The notes: a model not told the origin generated them from the letters alone. A DNA stretch of 64,000 bases from an uncultured Pelagibacteraceae bacterium (GCA_902572515.1 CACGGJ010000002.1:1-64000), one strand, 5' to 3'. Numbered from the stretch's first letter, positions 26,968 to 37,852 are shown. Made by a program: numbers and translations.

Positions 26968-27579
26968 CTATCGAATCTTTCTACAAATTATAAAACTTTC
27001 TTTAGAATCTTTTCTGCTAGATTTTGGTTTAAAAACCTTAACTTCTTTAAAATATTTTTTTCCCTCTGCGACGATTTCGTTAAATGTGCCGCCCATAAAA
27101 ATTTTTGAGATAAAATATGCATTTTCTTTCATTAGATCTTTAGCAAAGTACATCGCTTCTTTACATAGCTCTCCAGTTTGAATTGAGTCAATATTTTTAA
27201 TTCCAGTTGTATCTACAGCCATATCAGACATTACAACATCTACTTTGTCATTGATGTTTTTCTTGATTTCTTCTTGAGTTTTTTCTTCAGTAAAATCTCC
27301 TTGAATTTGAATACTATTACCTATGGGTTCCATTTTTTTAAGATCTATAGATATTAACTTGCCACTTTTGGATGTTTTCATAGCATATTGTGACCAGGAA
27401 CCAGGAGCAGCACCAATATCAATAACTGACAAACCTCCTTTAAATATTTTAAACTTTTCATCAATTTCCATTAATTTATAAGCTGATCTTGCTCTATAAC
27501 CATCAACTTTAGATTGTCTAACATAGATATCTCTACGCTGCTTATTTACCCAGTTTTTAGAGATTTTATTTTTTTTCAA
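26968..27579 (-). CDS. rlmE: 23S rRNA 2'-O-methyltransferase
   Basis: A 203-residue FtsJ/RlmE enzyme that methylates U2552 of 23S rRNA using SAM. YRARSAYKLMEID is the family's N-terminal signature; the SAM motif is VIDIGAAPGSWSQ (about residues 54-66). The K-D-K-E catalytic tetrad is represented by Lys in SAYKL, Asp in MSDMA, Lys in ISKIF and Glu in KESF. The ATG lies directly at the stop of the upstream glycosyltransferase gene. Confidence 0.93.
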   Translation of the reverse strand: MKKNKISKNWVNKQRRDIYVRQSKVDGYRARSAYKLMEIDEKFKIFKGGLSVIDIGAAPGSWSQYAMKTSKSGKLISIDLKKMEPIGNSIQIQGDFTEEKTQEEIKKNINDKVDVVMSDMAVDTTGIKNIDSIQTGELCKEAMYFAKDLMKENAYFISKIFMGGTFNEIVAEGKKYFKEVKVFKPKSSRKDSKESFIICRKIR

Positions 27580-28491
27580 TTAATTACTATATCTTAAACT
27601 TTTGAGTATTTTTTTATCTTGTAAAGTTTTAATTTCAATTTTTATACTTTTGTCAATTCTCATGTCTTTACCATCTTTCCAAATCCCTGCAGCTAAGTGC
27701 ATAATTCCAATTTTATAATTTGGAAGAAATGGTTCAACAAAAGTATCATTGTTCTCGTCATATTTTGGTAAAAGGTTGCTTGTAATCCAATTGCAATTTA
27801 ATGGTAAAAACTCTGTTTCTAAATCATCAATATAAACAGACATATTAATTGCAAGTCCTTCACTCCCAAAAATATTTCCAGCTTTTAACGCTTGAGATAA
27901 ATTCTTCTGCCATGAAGCCCACCCTGGAGAATTATTTTCTAATGAAAATACACCTATGTTAATATGAGGAGCAAAAGCTAACTTCCTAGCTTTCTCATAA
28001 CCAATATTTGATTTCACTGCATGTTTGAAATTTTGTGATTTGATTATAGCAAGTTTACCAAATAACCAATTTACTCTTGAAGTAATTTTATATCCAGGTC
28101 CTATAGTTTGGGTAATACCTAATTTCCCATTATCACAAGCTTTAAAATAAAGCTCTATACACTCCCAATCATTTACCCATGCATCACAATCAATCCATAA
28201 ATACTTTTCATAATCAGGAAAATATTTAGGTAGAAATGCTCTAGATACCTGGCTTTTTAACCACTCTTTACCTTTAACTTTATATCCAGGAACTTCTATA
28301 TCCCACTCAGCAGATTTAATTTCATCAACCTTTTTAAGTAAAATTTCTTTTTGGTCATCGGTTAATCCTGCATCTAAAATACAAATTGCAACATTCTTGC
28401 TTTCATTAAAACTTTTTATTGAATCTACTAGTTCGTTTAATAAAGGAAAATAATTTGCGTCAGCTAAAGATACAATGACATTTTTTTTCAT
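27580..28491 (-). CDS. Nucleotide-diphospho-sugar glycosyltransferase (GT8-like)
   Basis: A 303-residue soluble protein with a GT-A fold pattern. It opens with VIVSLADANYFPLL, has an alternating strand/helix N-terminal half, and carries a DxD-type metal motif in LWIDCDAWV (about residues 99-107). The later His-containing GIMHLAAGIWKDG is typical of GT8 and related families where a distal His completes the metal site. The donor and acceptor are unknown. It overlaps the phosphatidylserine synthase gene by one base, so envelope glycan or glycolipid synthesis is a reasonable guess. Confidence 0.7.
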   Translation of the reverse strand: MKKNVIVSLADANYFPLLNELVDSIKSFNESKNVAICILDAGLTDDQKEILLKKVDEIKSAEWDIEVPGYKVKGKEWLKSQVSRAFLPKYFPDYEKYLWIDCDAWVNDWECIELYFKACDNGKLGITQTIGPGYKITSRVNWLFGKLAIIKSQNFKHAVKSNIGYEKARKLAFAPHINIGVFSLENNSPGWASWQKNLSQALKAGNIFGSEGLAINMSVYIDDLETEFLPLNCNWITSNLLPKYDENNDTFVEPFLPNYKIGIMHLAAGIWKDGKDMRIDKSIKIEIKTLQDKKILKSLRYSN

Positions 28492-29294
28492 TAAAGTACG
28501 TCTTCAAGATCATCTTCATCTTGAATTTTGTCATTTTCATGAATTTTTTTCATTTTTTGATAGTGAAAAAAACTAATTGGTATCAAACTTAGGTAAATTA
28601 TGCTGCTTATAGCAATAACATTAAATGTATAAATTAATAAAAGTCCAAAAAATAGAACAATTGTAAATAATAAAAAAATTGTTGCTTTTCTTTGGATCAC
28701 TATTTTTTTAAAAGAATAAGTTGGAAATTTACTTATTAATAAAAATGATGTTCCTATAAAAAAAACTGGAACGATTATGTCGTAATTAATTTTTATATAA
28801 TCAAATCCACTTAAACTTATAATTAAAGGTGTTAAAACTAATATACCACCAGCAGGTGATGGAACCCCTTCAAAGAAATTATCTTTCCAAGAAGGTTCTT
28901 GATTAGAACTAATATTAAATCTTGCAAGTCTTAAAGCTACACAAATCACATATACCAAACATAATAGCCAGCCAAATCTACCAAAAGTATTTAATTTCCA
29001 AAAATACATTATAAATGCTGGAGCAACACCAAAACTTATCATGTCAGTAAGTGAATCTAATTCCTTACCAACCTTTGAGGTTCCTTTTATCAATCTTGCA
29101 ATTCTTCCATCTAAGCCATCTATTAATGCAGCAAATATTATTGCAATGATTGCTAAATGAAACTCTCCACTTAATGCAAATCTAATTGAAGTTAAACCTA
29201 TGCAAACTCCTATTAATGTAAGCATGTTTGGAAGAAGCATTCTTGCATTCTTTTTGTCTGTAACTAATTTAAAATTATTTTTTGGCTGTTCCAT
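28491..29294 (-). CDS. pssA: CDP-diacylglycerol-serine O-phosphatidyltransferase
   Basis: A 267-residue membrane enzyme of the CDP-alcohol phosphatidyltransferase family that makes phosphatidylserine from CDP-diacylglycerol and serine. The family motif D-G-x2-A-R...G...D...D is seen in LIDGLDGRIARLIKGTSK and ELDSLTDMISFG (about residues 58-95). Around seven hydrophobic segments follow. It lies 3 bp after psd on the same strand, completing the phosphatidylethanolamine pathway. The acidic tail (DEDDLEDVL) is not part of the catalytic core. Confidence 0.92.
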   Translation of the reverse strand: MEQPKNNFKLVTDKKNARMLLPNMLTLIGVCIGLTSIRFALSGEFHLAIIAIIFAALIDGLDGRIARLIKGTSKVGKELDSLTDMISFGVAPAFIMYFWKLNTFGRFGWLLCLVYVICVALRLARFNISSNQEPSWKDNFFEGVPSPAGGILVLTPLIISLSGFDYIKINYDIIVPVFFIGTSFLLISKFPTYSFKKIVIQRKATIFLLFTIVLFFGLLLIYTFNVIAISSIIYLSLIPISFFHYQKMKKIHENDKIQDEDDLEDVL

Positions 29295-29297
29295 AAA

Positions 29298-29945
29298 TTA
29301 ATTTTTAGCCAGCAGTGTTTCTCCTGAAATTGCTGTTTGACCAACTTTAACTAGTGGTTCATAATTTTCATAATAAACGTCTGCTCTACTACCAAATCTA
29401 ATCATACCAATTCTATCGCCTTGACTTAATTCCTGATTTTTATTTGTCTCGCAAACTATTCTTCTTGCAACTAGTCCAGCTATTTGAACGACTACAATAT
29501 CATTCCTATGTTTATCTTTAATTTTATAATAATTTCTCTCATTGTCTTCGCTTGCTTTATCTAAAGATGCATTTAAAAATTTTCCTGGTTTGTACAAAAT
29601 ATCTTCAACAATACCTGAACATGGCGTTCTATTCACATGACAGTCAAAGACGTTCATAAAAATACTTATTTTTTTAAATTTTTTATTTTCTAGTCCAAGT
29701 TCTTTTGGACCATCTACCTCTTCAACTTTAATCACTTCTCCATCTGCAGGGCTTACTAGGTAACTATCATCTCCTATAATTGTTCTTTCTGGATCTCTAA
29801 AAAAATAATAAACCCAAACAGTCAGTAATATTCCTATTAATCCTAAAAAATTATTAATAATTAGAAAAATGATAGTTATGAATACAGCTATAACTATAAA
29901 CTTGTAACCTTCTGTGTGAATCTTTGGAAATATCTTACTAAACAT
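29298..29945 (-). CDS. psd: Phosphatidylserine decarboxylase proenzyme
   Basis: A 215-residue short-form Psd, which decarboxylates phosphatidylserine to phosphatidylethanolamine. Two hydrophobic segments at residues 14-50 anchor it. FMNVFDCHVNRTP is the family's catalytic region, and self-cleavage to form the pyruvoyl group should occur at the Gly-Ser in RFGSRADV (about residues 183-190). The small size and GS cleavage site put it in the archaetidylserine-like short Psd group usual in alphaproteobacteria. It is divergent from icd. Confidence 0.92.
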   Translation of the reverse strand: MFSKIFPKIHTEGYKFIVIAVFITIIFLIINNFLGLIGILLTVWVYYFFRDPERTIIGDDSYLVSPADGEVIKVEEVDGPKELGLENKKFKKISIFMNVFDCHVNRTPCSGIVEDILYKPGKFLNASLDKASEDNERNYYKIKDKHRNDIVVVQIAGLVARRIVCETNKNQELSQGDRIGMIRFGSRADVYYENYEPLVKVGQTAISGETLLAKN

Positions 29946-30021
29946 ATTCTTCTATTTGCTAATTTTCGATTAATATGTATATAAAATGATCAAATTCAAT
30001 TAATAAGATAATTTTTATTTA

Positions 30022-31236
30022 ATGAGCAAAATCAAGGTAAAAAACCCAGTTGTCGAGCTGGATGGCGATGAAATGACTCGTATTATATGGGAGTTCATCA
30101 AAAATAAATTAATCCTACCTTATCTAGATCTTGGTATTGAATATTACGATTTAGGCATGAAAAGTAGAGATAATACAGATGATCAGATTACGATCGACTC
30201 TGCGAATGCTATTAAAAAAATTGGTGTTGGAATAAAATGTGCAACGATTACCCCTGATGAAGCGAGAGTAGAAGAATTTGATTTAAAAAAAATGTGGAGA
30301 TCTCCAAACGGAACTATAAGAAATATAATTGGAGGAACAGTATTTAGAGAGCCAATTATTTGTAAAAATATTCCAAAACTTGTTCCCTCTTGGACTGATC
30401 CAGTGATTATTGGAAGACATGCATTTGGTGATCAATATAGAGCAACAGATTTTAAAGTTCCTGGAAAAGGAAAAATGGAAGTGAAGTGGACATCAGAAGA
30501 TGGAAAAGATGAAATTAAATATGAAGTATTTAATTTTACAGGTCCTGGTGTGGCTTTATCAATGTACAATTTAGATAAATCTATAGAAGACTTTGCAAGA
30601 TCTTGTTTTAGTTATGGCTTAATTAAAAAATGGCCTGTTTACATGTCTACAAAAAATACAATTTTAAAGCAATATGATGGAAGATTTAAAGATATTTTCC
30701 AAGAAATTTTTGACAAAGAATATAAAAGTGAATTTGAAAAAAATAATTTGACTTACGAACACAGATTAATTGATGACATGGTTGCATGTGCAATGAAATG
30801 GAGTGGAAAATATATTTGGGCTTGTAAAAATTATGATGGAGATGTGCAATCAGATACTATGGCACAAGGTTATGGGTCTTTAGGATTGATGACGAGTACC
30901 TTATTAACTCCAGATGGAAAAGTAATGGAAGCAGAAGCTGCACACGGAACAGTAACAAGACATTATAGAATGCATCAACAAGGAAAAGAAACTTCAACAA
31001 ACCCAATCGCATCAATTTTTGCTTGGACAAGAGGATTAGCTCACAGAGGTAAATTAGATGGTAATGAAGAACTGATCAAATTTGCACAAACTTTAGAAAA
31101 AGTTTGTATTGAATGTGTGGAAAGTGGATCAATGACAAAAGATTTAGCAATACTTGTAGGTCCAAATAGTAAATTCTTAACTACAAATCAATTTTTAGAT
31201 GAAATTGATGGTAATTTAAAAAAGAAATTAAACTAA
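30022..31236 (+). CDS. icd: NADP-dependent isocitrate dehydrogenase (homodimeric, eukaryote-like type)
   Basis: A 404-residue enzyme that decarboxylates isocitrate to 2-oxoglutarate in the TCA cycle. [13 protein letters not shown], the substrate segment [17 protein letters not shown] near residue 95, and the metal/NADP segments [12 protein letters not shown] and [12 protein letters not shown] match the eukaryote-like IDH subfamily found in alphaproteobacteria. The gene has its own divergent promoter region with psd and its 3' end overlaps the convergent alaS by 9 bp. Confidence 0.95.
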   Translation: MSKIKVKNPVVELDGDEMTRIIWEFIKNKLILPYLDLGIEYYDLGMKSRDNTDDQITIDSANAIKKIGVGIKCATITPDEARVEEFDLKKMWRSPNGTIRNIIGGTVFREPIICKNIPKLVPSWTDPVIIGRHAFGDQYRATDFKVPGKGKMEVKWTSEDGKDEIKYEVFNFTGPGVALSMYNLDKSIEDFARSCFSYGLIKKWPVYMSTKNTILKQYDGRFKDIFQEIFDKEYKSEFEKNNLTYEHRLIDDMVACAMKWSGKYIWACKNYDGDVQSDTMAQGYGSLGLMTSTLLTPDGKVMEAEAAHGTVTRHYRMHQQGKETSTNPIASIFAWTRGLAHRGKLDGNEELIKFAQTLEKVCIECVESGSMTKDLAILVGPNSKFLTTNQFLDEIDGNLKKKLN

Positions 31237-33894
31237 ACCCTTAAGCTTTTCAAAAGCTTCTTCAATTTTTGACTGGTCTTGTCCACCAGCTTGGGCAAAG
31301 TCTTTTCTTCCACCACCACCTTTACCACCAATTATTTCAGATCCAACTTTTACAAATTTAACTGCATCAAATTTATTTGTTAATTTATCTGTTACTCCAA
31401 CAGCTAATCCAACCTTGTCATCTTTATTTGCAAATACAACCACAATACCTTCACCTAAATCTTTTTTGCCTTTATCTACAAGTTTTCTTAATTCTTTTGG
31501 AGGTAATCCATCTATTTTTTGAAGTCTTAACTTAATTCCATTAATTTCTTCATCTTTAATAATATTTTTAGATTTATCCTCTAAAATTTTATTTACTGAG
31601 ATAGTCTCTAATTGTTTATTTAAATTTTTAATTAAAGTTTTTTGATCAGCTTCTTCTAAACTTGGCTTTCCACCAAGTTTTATAATTTGCTGACTTAATT
31701 CTTTAATTGTTTCCTCGTCTTTTTCTGCAGATAGGTTTGATAATTTTTCTTTATTTTTTAAATATTCCTCTAATTGTTTATCTCTCAAAGCCTCAATTCT
31801 TCTAACCCCTGCAGCAATTGAGGACTGACTCACAATCTTAAATTTACCAATATCACCAGTGTTTTTAACGTGTGTTCCACCGCATAGTTCAGTAGAAAAA
31901 TACTTGCCATCCTCGTCTCCCATTGAGAGAACCCTTACCTCATCTCCGTATTTTTCACCAAATAATGCTAAAGCACCATTTTCAACTGCCTCATCAGGTG
32001 TCATTAATCTAGTTTTAACCTCAGATTTTTTAGACACCATTTTGTTTACAAATTCTTCTATTTTATCAATTTCCTCATTCAAAATAGGTTTCATGTGACT
32101 AAAATCAAATCTTAATCTACTTGGCTCTACCAATGATCCTTTCTGAGTGACATGCGTACCAAGAACTCTTCTCAATGACTCGTGCAATAGATGGGTTGCT
32201 GAGTGATAAGCGCGAGTATTATCTCTTCTTTCCACATCAATTTTTAACTCTACATTATCCTGAAGTTTTATTGATCCACTCTTTACCTTTCCGTAATGGA
32301 CAAATAAATCTCCCAGTTTTTTTTGGACATCGGTTACTTCAAATTTAAAATCATTTGATACTATTTCACCAGTATCACCGACCTGACCTCCAGACTCACC
32401 ATAGAAAGGAGTTTGATTTACTATAATAATTCCTTCATCATTTTGTTTTAACTGATCTACTTCATTGTTGTCTTTTAAAAGAGACATCACGACACCTTCA
32501 GCTTGATTAGTTTCATATCCTAAAAATTCAGTTGCTTCTAATTTATCTTTTATTCCAAACCAGATATCTTCAACCGCTGCATCACCAGAACCTTTCCAAT
32601 TTTTCTTAGCAAGTTCTCTGCTTTCTTTCATCAAAGATTGAAACTTTTCAGTATCAATTGACATAGATTTATTTCTTAAAATATCTTCGGTAAGATCTAA
32701 TGGAAAACCATAAGTATCATATAATTTAAAAGCTACTTCACCTGGCAAGACTTTATCTATTTTAGATATTTCATCATTTAAAATTTTTATTCCTCTGTCT
32801 AATAAAACTAAGAATTTTTCTTCCTCCATTTTTAAAGTTTCTTTAATTAAAGATTCAGCTCTTACAAGTTCTGAATAGTTTCCTGACATTTCATTTTTAA
32901 GAGTATCAAACAAATTATAAAAAACTGGTTCCTTGGATCCGAGTAAATGAGAATGTCTCATCCCTCTTCTCATAATTCTTCGAAGAACATATCCTCTTCC
33001 TTCGTTTGAAGGTAAAACTCCTTCAGCAATTAAAAATGAACTTGCTCTTAAGTGATCAGCTATAACTCTAAAACTTGAAAGATTAGATTTATCTGATTTA
33101 ACTTTTACAATTTCAGAGGCTGAATTAATTATTTTTTTAAAATGATCTGTTTCATAATTATCATGAGTGCCTTGTAGTAAAGCAGCAATTCTCTCAAGTC
33201 CCATTCCAGTATCAACAGATGGTTTTGGAAGATTTATTCTTTTATCTTTTGTGACTTGCTCAAATTGCATAAAGACTAGGTTCCAAATTTCTATAAACCT
33301 ATCTCCATCTTCATCTTTAGAGCCTGGTAATCCTCCAGGTAAATGATCACCATGATCAAAGAATATTTCAGAGCACGGTCCACAAGGACCTGTCTCACCC
33401 ATTGACCAAAAATTATCTGATGTAGCAATTCTAATTATTCTATCATCACTAAAACCCGCTATTTTCTTCCAAAAATTAAAGGCTTCATCGTCTTCATGAA
33501 ATACAGTTACATAAAGTCTGTTTTTATCTATTCCAAAATCTTTTGTAATTAAATTCCAAGCATAATGAATTGCTTGTTCTTTGAAGTAATCACCAAAAGA
33601 AAAGTTTCCTAACATTTCAAAAAATGTATGGTGTCTTGGTGTGTAACCAACATTCTCTAAATCGTTATGTTTACCACCTGCTCTTACACATTTTTGTGAT
33701 GTTGTAGCCCTCACATAATCTCTTTTTTCTAATCCAGTAAATACATTTTTAAACTGAACCATACCTGAATTGGCAAACATCAATGTAGGATCATTATTTG
33801 GAACTAAATTACTAGATTCCACAATCTTATGATCATTCTTTTCAAAATACTTTAAGAAAGTATTTCTTATTTCATTGAGTGTTTTGTCTGCCAT
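31228..33894 (-). CDS. alaS: Alanyl-tRNA synthetase
   Basis: An 888-residue full-length AlaRS. Catalytic class II motifs are in the N-terminal 350 residues ([35 protein letters not shown]). The editing domain zinc site is seen in [14 protein letters not shown] (HxxxH) and [15 protein letters not shown]. The DHHA1/C-Ala domain ends with the glycine-rich [16 protein letters not shown]. The enzyme charges tRNA-Ala and clears mischarged Ser and Gly. It stands 93 bp after recA on the same strand, with a strong terminator between. Confidence 0.97.
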   Translation of the reverse strand: MADKTLNEIRNTFLKYFEKNDHKIVESSNLVPNNDPTLMFANSGMVQFKNVFTGLEKRDYVRATTSQKCVRAGGKHNDLENVGYTPRHHTFFEMLGNFSFGDYFKEQAIHYAWNLITKDFGIDKNRLYVTVFHEDDEAFNFWKKIAGFSDDRIIRIATSDNFWSMGETGPCGPCSEIFFDHGDHLPGGLPGSKDEDGDRFIEIWNLVFMQFEQVTKDKRINLPKPSVDTGMGLERIAALLQGTHDNYETDHFKKIINSASEIVKVKSDKSNLSSFRVIADHLRASSFLIAEGVLPSNEGRGYVLRRIMRRGMRHSHLLGSKEPVFYNLFDTLKNEMSGNYSELVRAESLIKETLKMEEEKFLVLLDRGIKILNDEISKIDKVLPGEVAFKLYDTYGFPLDLTEDILRNKSMSIDTEKFQSLMKESRELAKKNWKGSGDAAVEDIWFGIKDKLEATEFLGYETNQAEGVVMSLLKDNNEVDQLKQNDEGIIIVNQTPFYGESGGQVGDTGEIVSNDFKFEVTDVQKKLGDLFVHYGKVKSGSIKLQDNVELKIDVERRDNTRAYHSATHLLHESLRRVLGTHVTQKGSLVEPSRLRFDFSHMKPILNEEIDKIEEFVNKMVSKKSEVKTRLMTPDEAVENGALALFGEKYGDEVRVLSMGDEDGKYFSTELCGGTHVKNTGDIGKFKIVSQSSIAAGVRRIEALRDKQLEEYLKNKEKLSNLSAEKDEETIKELSQQIIKLGGKPSLEEADQKTLIKNLNKQLETISVNKILEDKSKNIIKDEEINGIKLRLQKIDGLPPKELRKLVDKGKKDLGEGIVVVFANKDDKVGLAVGVTDKLTNKFDAVKFVKVGSEIIGGKGGGGRKDFAQAGGQDQSKIEEAFEKLKGLV
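31243..31259. terminator. Palindromic hairpin at the icd-alaS junction
   Basis: AAGCTTTT (31243-31250) and AAAAGCTT (31252-31259) form an 8-bp palindrome 7 bases after the icd stop, within the last codons of the convergent alaS. It could act as an icd terminator read into alaS antisense. AT-rich stem and a weak T tract keep confidence low. Confidence 0.35.
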
Positions 33895-33942
33895 ATTTTT
33901 AAAATACAGCTTTTTTATTCTATGTCTAGATATCGAAGGGGA

Positions 33943-33969
33943 AAAAGGCGCTTAAATTAAGCGCCTTTT
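33943..33969 (-). terminator. Intrinsic terminator of recA
   Basis: An 11-bp perfect stem (AAAAGGCGCTT at 33943-33953 with AAGCGCCTTTT at 33959-33969) lies 19 bases after the recA stop and 49 before the alaS start. Read on the minus strand the stem is followed by a run of T, as expected of a rho-independent terminator. Confidence 0.9.
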
Positions 33970-33987
33970 ATTAATAAAGATGACCTA

Positions 33988-35142
33988 TTAATTCTTTTTA
34001 GATGGAGGAGTAGCTTCTGCTTTTTCAGCTTCTTCTTTTTCAGCTACTTTCTTTTCTTTCTCTAATTTTTCAGGATCGATTGGATTTCCTTCTATTTTCT
34101 TAGAAATCACGCCTGCTTTTTCTCTAATTGCCATTTCAATTTCTGCAGCAACTTTAGGATTTTGAGCTAGATAAGTCTTAGCATTTTCTCTACCTTGACC
34201 AATCTTCTCGCCTTTATAAGCATACCAGGCACCTGATTTTTCAATTATATCTGCTTTAGAACCAAGATCGACTAGTTCACCCATCTTGCTAATTCCTCTT
34301 CCATACATCAAGTCAAATTCAACAACTTTGAATGGTGGTGCTACTTTATTCTTAACTACCTTCACCCTTGTAGAGTTACCAATAATTTCGTCTTTATCTT
34401 TGATGGCACCAATTCTTCTAATATCCATTCTTACAGATGAGTAAAACTTAAGTGCATTACCACCTGATGTTGTCTCTGGACTTCCAAACATAACTCCAAT
34501 TTTCATTCTGATTTGGTTAATGAAAATCATCATTGTATTTGTATTTGAAATTGAACCTGTTAATTTTCTTAAAGCCTGACTCATTAATCTAGATTGAAGA
34601 CCAACATGATGATCTCCCATCTCTCCTTCAATTTCAGCTTTTGGAGTTAAAGCTGCAACTGAGTCAATAACGATTACTGAAATAGAGCCTGATTTTACTA
34701 GTGTATCAGCTATTTCTAACGCTTGTTCACCAGTGTCAGGTTGTGAAATTAAAAGTTCTTCAGTATTTACACCTAATTTTTTTGCATAAACTGGATCTAA
34801 TGCATGCTCTGCATCAACGAATGCACAAATACCTCCAGATTTTTGAGCTTCAGCAACAACTTGTAATGCTAAAGTTGTTTTTCCAGATGACTCTGGTCCG
34901 TAAACTTCAATAATTCTTCCTTTTGGTAATCCACCTATACCTAAAGCTAAATCAAGACTTAAAGAACCTGTTGAAACAGACTCAATATCCATCGCTCTTT
35001 TTTCACCAAGCTTCATTACAGAGCCTTTTCCAAAATTATCTGTAATTTGAGCTATCGCAGCGTCTAACGCTTTGTTCTTTTCTTTAACATCCATTTCTTG
35101 ATCTTTAGTAGATTTAACTACTTTTAGGTTATTTTTAGTCAT
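33988..35142 (-). CDS. recA: Recombinase A
   Basis: A 384-residue RecA. Walker A is GPESSGKTT (about residues 80-88), loop L1 contains [14 protein letters not shown], the L2 region follows [20 protein letters not shown], and the C-terminus is extended by a Lys/Glu/Ala-rich tail. RecA pairs homologous DNA and activates LexA/UmuD self-cleavage. A LexA-like box lies in its promoter, matching one before umuD. It ends at a strong terminator. Confidence 0.97.
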   Translation of the reverse strand: MTKNNLKVVKSTKDQEMDVKEKNKALDAAIAQITDNFGKGSVMKLGEKRAMDIESVSTGSLSLDLALGIGGLPKGRIIEVYGPESSGKTTLALQVVAEAQKSGGICAFVDAEHALDPVYAKKLGVNTEELLISQPDTGEQALEIADTLVKSGSISVIVIDSVAALTPKAEIEGEMGDHHVGLQSRLMSQALRKLTGSISNTNTMMIFINQIRMKIGVMFGSPETTSGGNALKFYSSVRMDIRRIGAIKDKDEIIGNSTRVKVVKNKVAPPFKVVEFDLMYGRGISKMGELVDLGSKADIIEKSGAWYAYKGEKIGQGRENAKTYLAQNPKVAAEIEMAIREKAGVISKKIEGNPIDPEKLEKEKKVAEKEEAEKAEATPPSKKN

Positions 35143-35188
35143 TTTTTGCCTCTTTTTTTAAATTTTTTAACACTCGAATCATGAAATA

Positions 35189-35216
35189 AATGTACACATT
35201 TTGTTCTCATTAGCAA
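35189..35216 (-). promoter_or_regulatory. recA promoter with LexA-like box
   Basis: On the minus strand, TTGCTA (35211-35216) and TACATT (35189-35194) are separated by 16 bases and resemble -35 and -10 elements. Between them, GAACAAAATGTGTAC at 35192-35206 differs in one base from the alphaproteobacterial LexA box GAAC-N7-GAAC. The box ends 50 bases before the recA start. A near-identical box precedes umuD in this window, which strengthens the call. Confidence 0.6.
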
Positions 35217-35248
35217 TATATTTATTTTTAGGCTTAAAAATCAAATAA

Positions 35249-36541
35249 TTACTTAAGTTTTAGATATTGGCTGTTTAGCAAGCCTACTGCCTTAAGCAGA
35301 TTATATTGAGCCATTAAATAGTTTTTCTCAGAACTTGCTAAAGAAATTTGAGCTGAAAGTAATAATGCATTTGATTGGATAACATCTAAAGTAGTTCTGG
35401 AACCTCTTTCGTACTCTGCTGCTATTCCTTCATTAGCAATTTGGGAAGCTCTTACTTGAACTTTAACAGAGTTTAAAAAACTTTCAGAAGATTCTAGGCT
35501 AGACCAAGCACTTGCTACATTTGTTTCATTTGTTCTTACAGCATTATCTAACAATAATCTTTTTCTTGTAGTCAAATTTGAATTTTTTGAGATAGTTGAT
35601 CTTTTTTTTCCACCTGAATAAAAAGGCCAATTAACAGTTGCCTTCAATACGTCTTTTTCTCTTTCATCATAGGTAGAACTTAGATCGTCAGTATAAGATC
35701 TTTCTAAAGATAAAGAGGCTGTTGGTTTCAAATCTGACTCTGAAATTGCTAATTCTTTTTCAGCTTTAGCTAAGTCAAATTTTGCTATTTGAATATCAGG
35801 ATTATTTTGTTTTGAAATACTAATTGCTTCATTTAAAGATTTTGGAATACTAACTATTGCATTTGAATTTTTCTGAAGTTGGTTTGGATCACTTATTTTA
35901 CCAATAATATTTTCATAATTAAGTTTACTAATTAATAAATCACTTTTAGCTTTCGCAAACTGAGCTTGTGCACCTGCAAGAGAAGACTCGGATTGTGCTA
36001 AGTCAGTATTTGTAATTTGACCTCTATCTCTTCTAATTTTATCATTTTCAACTTGTCTAATTAATAGATTTAAATTTTTTCTATTAATATCTAAAGTTTC
36101 TCTAGATAAAATTAAACTTGTAAACGCATTAATTGCATTATGTAAAATATCTTGTTCTTTTTTAATTAACTGTGCTTTAGCTAAGTCTAATGCGGTAATG
36201 TTTTTCTGAAGGGTTAAATCTCTTCCAAAATCTAACAAAGTTTGTTCTAATTTAATTGAAGTGGTGAATGGATCCACATCAGTTACACTTGCATCACCTC
36301 CACTTTGGTTGGTAAGTTTGTTGGTATCCTCAATACTTTTTGATCCACTTAATGTTAATGATGGTTTGTAGTCTGCCTTTGCAATATTCACATCTTCCTC
36401 TGATGCTTTAATGTTTTCTCTTTCAGCATTTAATTGAATATTATTTTTGTAAGTTTGATTTAAGGCATCAAGAAGGGTAACTGCTAAAGCATTACTAAAA
36501 TAAAATATTGATACGATTACTATTAAAAATATTTTTTTCAT
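35249..36541 (-). CDS. tolC: TolC-family outer membrane efflux channel
   Basis: A 430-residue outer membrane factor. A signal peptide (residues 1-20, ending SNALA) is followed by two repeats of the OEP domain, seen as long Asn/Ser/Ala-rich heptad helices; the pair LDLAKAQLIKKEQDILHNAI and YERGSRTTLDVIQSNALLL are typical of TolC. It forms a trimeric channel linking an inner membrane pump to the outside. No pump gene is adjacent. The gene is transcribed with the upstream glycerate kinase gene (4-bp ATGA overlap). Confidence 0.9.
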   Translation of the reverse strand: MKKIFLIVIVSIFYFSNALAVTLLDALNQTYKNNIQLNAERENIKASEEDVNIAKADYKPSLTLSGSKSIEDTNKLTNQSGGDASVTDVDPFTTSIKLEQTLLDFGRDLTLQKNITALDLAKAQLIKKEQDILHNAINAFTSLILSRETLDINRKNLNLLIRQVENDKIRRDRGQITNTDLAQSESSLAGAQAQFAKAKSDLLISKLNYENIIGKISDPNQLQKNSNAIVSIPKSLNEAISISKQNNPDIQIAKFDLAKAEKELAISESDLKPTASLSLERSYTDDLSSTYDEREKDVLKATVNWPFYSGGKKRSTISKNSNLTTRKRLLLDNAVRTNETNVASAWSSLESSESFLNSVKVQVRASQIANEGIAAEYERGSRTTLDVIQSNALLLSAQISLASSEKNYLMAQYNLLKAVGLLNSQYLKLK

Positions 36542-37467
36542 TTCGATTTATATACAGCAGTTTTTATTTGATGGTTACTGTTTAAATTTAAAATTATGGA
36601 TGCATATTTATTCATATTTTTGAACATATTTTGAGTAATTCTTTGGTAAGTTTGCATAAAATTAATTACATCGCCTTTACTCATTATTTTATGACTACCC
36701 TTTTTCTTTGTTTTTAACCATAGTTTATGTTCCTGCTTTAATCTCCACTTTTGCAATAAACTAAAGTTTTTTGCCTTTAAGTAAATCATACAATTTAGCT
36801 GCGAATATAGCTTTTTATATTTGGTCTTTAATTGCAGATTAACATATTTTCTCCAAACAAGTTTATGATCATTTGCTTTTTCCATAGAATTAATTGATTT
36901 TTTTAATGTCTTGTTAGTTTCTGCTCTTGCTCCAACACACCATCCTTCGAAAATAATTATATCTGGTCTTTTATTAATTTTATTCCATTTATTTTTAGGA
37001 AATCTATCATCAATTGCCTTATTAAATTTTGGCAGTTTCATATTTTTAAATTTTTTTGCTTTTGATTTTTTAAAAAAATCCAACATCATATTGATATCAT
37101 GAGTTCCAGGAACACCTCTAGTCAATAACATTGGGTGTACTTTTTTTGATAAAGCTTTTCTTTCTTTTCTAGTTTTATAAAAGTCATCAATCGAAATTTT
37201 GAATACTTTTAACTTAAAATATTTTTCTAATATTATTTTTATTATTGAGCTTATTGTTGTTTTTCCTGTTCCTTGACCGCCAGCTAATCCAACAAAGTAG
37301 GGTTTTTTGTAATCTGATTTTTTTGCAATCCAAAAACATATAGGGATTAAAAAATTCTTAACCATCCTTTCTTTATTACCGAACTTTTCAGTTGAGGTTT
37401 CTTGTGATTTAATAAACTTAAAACAATCTTTTTTAACTTTATTAAAACACTCTTCAGATAATTTCAT
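36538..37467 (-). CDS. D-glycerate 3-kinase (plant GLYK-like)
   Basis: A 309-residue P-loop kinase. Walker A is GGQGTGKTT (about residues 64-72), followed by SIDDFYKTRKER and RGVPGTHDINMMLDFF, which match plant-type glycerate kinase (GLYK) and its bacterial relatives of the uridine kinase/PRK fold. GLYK phosphorylates D-glycerate to 3-phosphoglycerate, closing glyoxylate or serine-derived carbon into glycolysis. Pantothenate kinase-like or uridine kinase-like activity is the alternative. It overlaps the tolC gene by 4 bp, with no clear functional link. Confidence 0.78.
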   Translation of the reverse strand: MKLSEECFNKVKKDCFKFIKSQETSTEKFGNKERMVKNFLIPICFWIAKKSDYKKPYFVGLAGGQGTGKTTISSIIKIILEKYFKLKVFKISIDDFYKTRKERKALSKKVHPMLLTRGVPGTHDINMMLDFFKKSKAKKFKNMKLPKFNKAIDDRFPKNKWNKINKRPDIIIFEGWCVGARAETNKTLKKSINSMEKANDHKLVWRKYVNLQLKTKYKKLYSQLNCMIYLKAKNFSLLQKWRLKQEHKLWLKTKKKGSHKIMSKGDVINFMQTYQRITQNMFKNMNKYASIILNLNSNHQIKTAVYKSK

Positions 37468-37473
37468 TGGGGT

Positions 37474-37839
37474 TTATTTTTCTTGATCCATTGGATGATT
37501 AAGACCATCGAAGAAAGCTACTTCTTTTAAATCTTCTACTTTCACTTCATCCACACAACCTAGATTAAATCCAGTCATAGATGGAGCACTTCTTGGATTG
37601 TGATGAGTGTAAATTCCACACTCAGTACAAAAGTAGTGGTTAGCAACTTTAGTATGGTATTGATAAAGTTTTAATTTATCTGCTCCTTTAGTAACTTTAA
37701 AATCTTCATTTTTAACCATTCCCATTGTTGCATTTTTTCTTTTACAAATCGAACAGTTGCATCTTACAATTTTTGCAAATTCGTTAACACTAGCATTAAT
37801 TTCTGCTTCCACAGCTCCACAATGACAATTTAATTTCAT
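37474..37839 (-). CDS. GFA-family (glutathione-dependent formaldehyde-activating enzyme-like) zinc protein
   Basis: A 121-residue protein with the complete GFA cysteine pattern: Cys5 and Cys7 in LNCHCGAVE, Cys28, Cys30 and Cys33 in RCNCSICKRK, and Cys71/Cys74 in YFCTECGIYTHH. These bind two zinc ions in the family. Gfa was thought to help glutathione react with formaldehyde, but many members have unknown roles. A damaged second copy of the same gene start lies at 38246-38358. Confidence 0.85.
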   Translation of the reverse strand: MKLNCHCGAVEAEINASVNEFAKIVRCNCSICKRKNATMGMVKNEDFKVTKGADKLKLYQYHTKVANHYFCTECGIYTHHNPRSAPSMTGFNLGCVDEVKVEDLKEVAFFDGLNHPMDQEK

Positions 37840-37852
37840 AATTACCTCTAAT

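Noticed and set aside
31859-32098. Plus-strand frame opposite alaS
   Set aside because: Antisense shadow of the conserved AlaRS editing domain.
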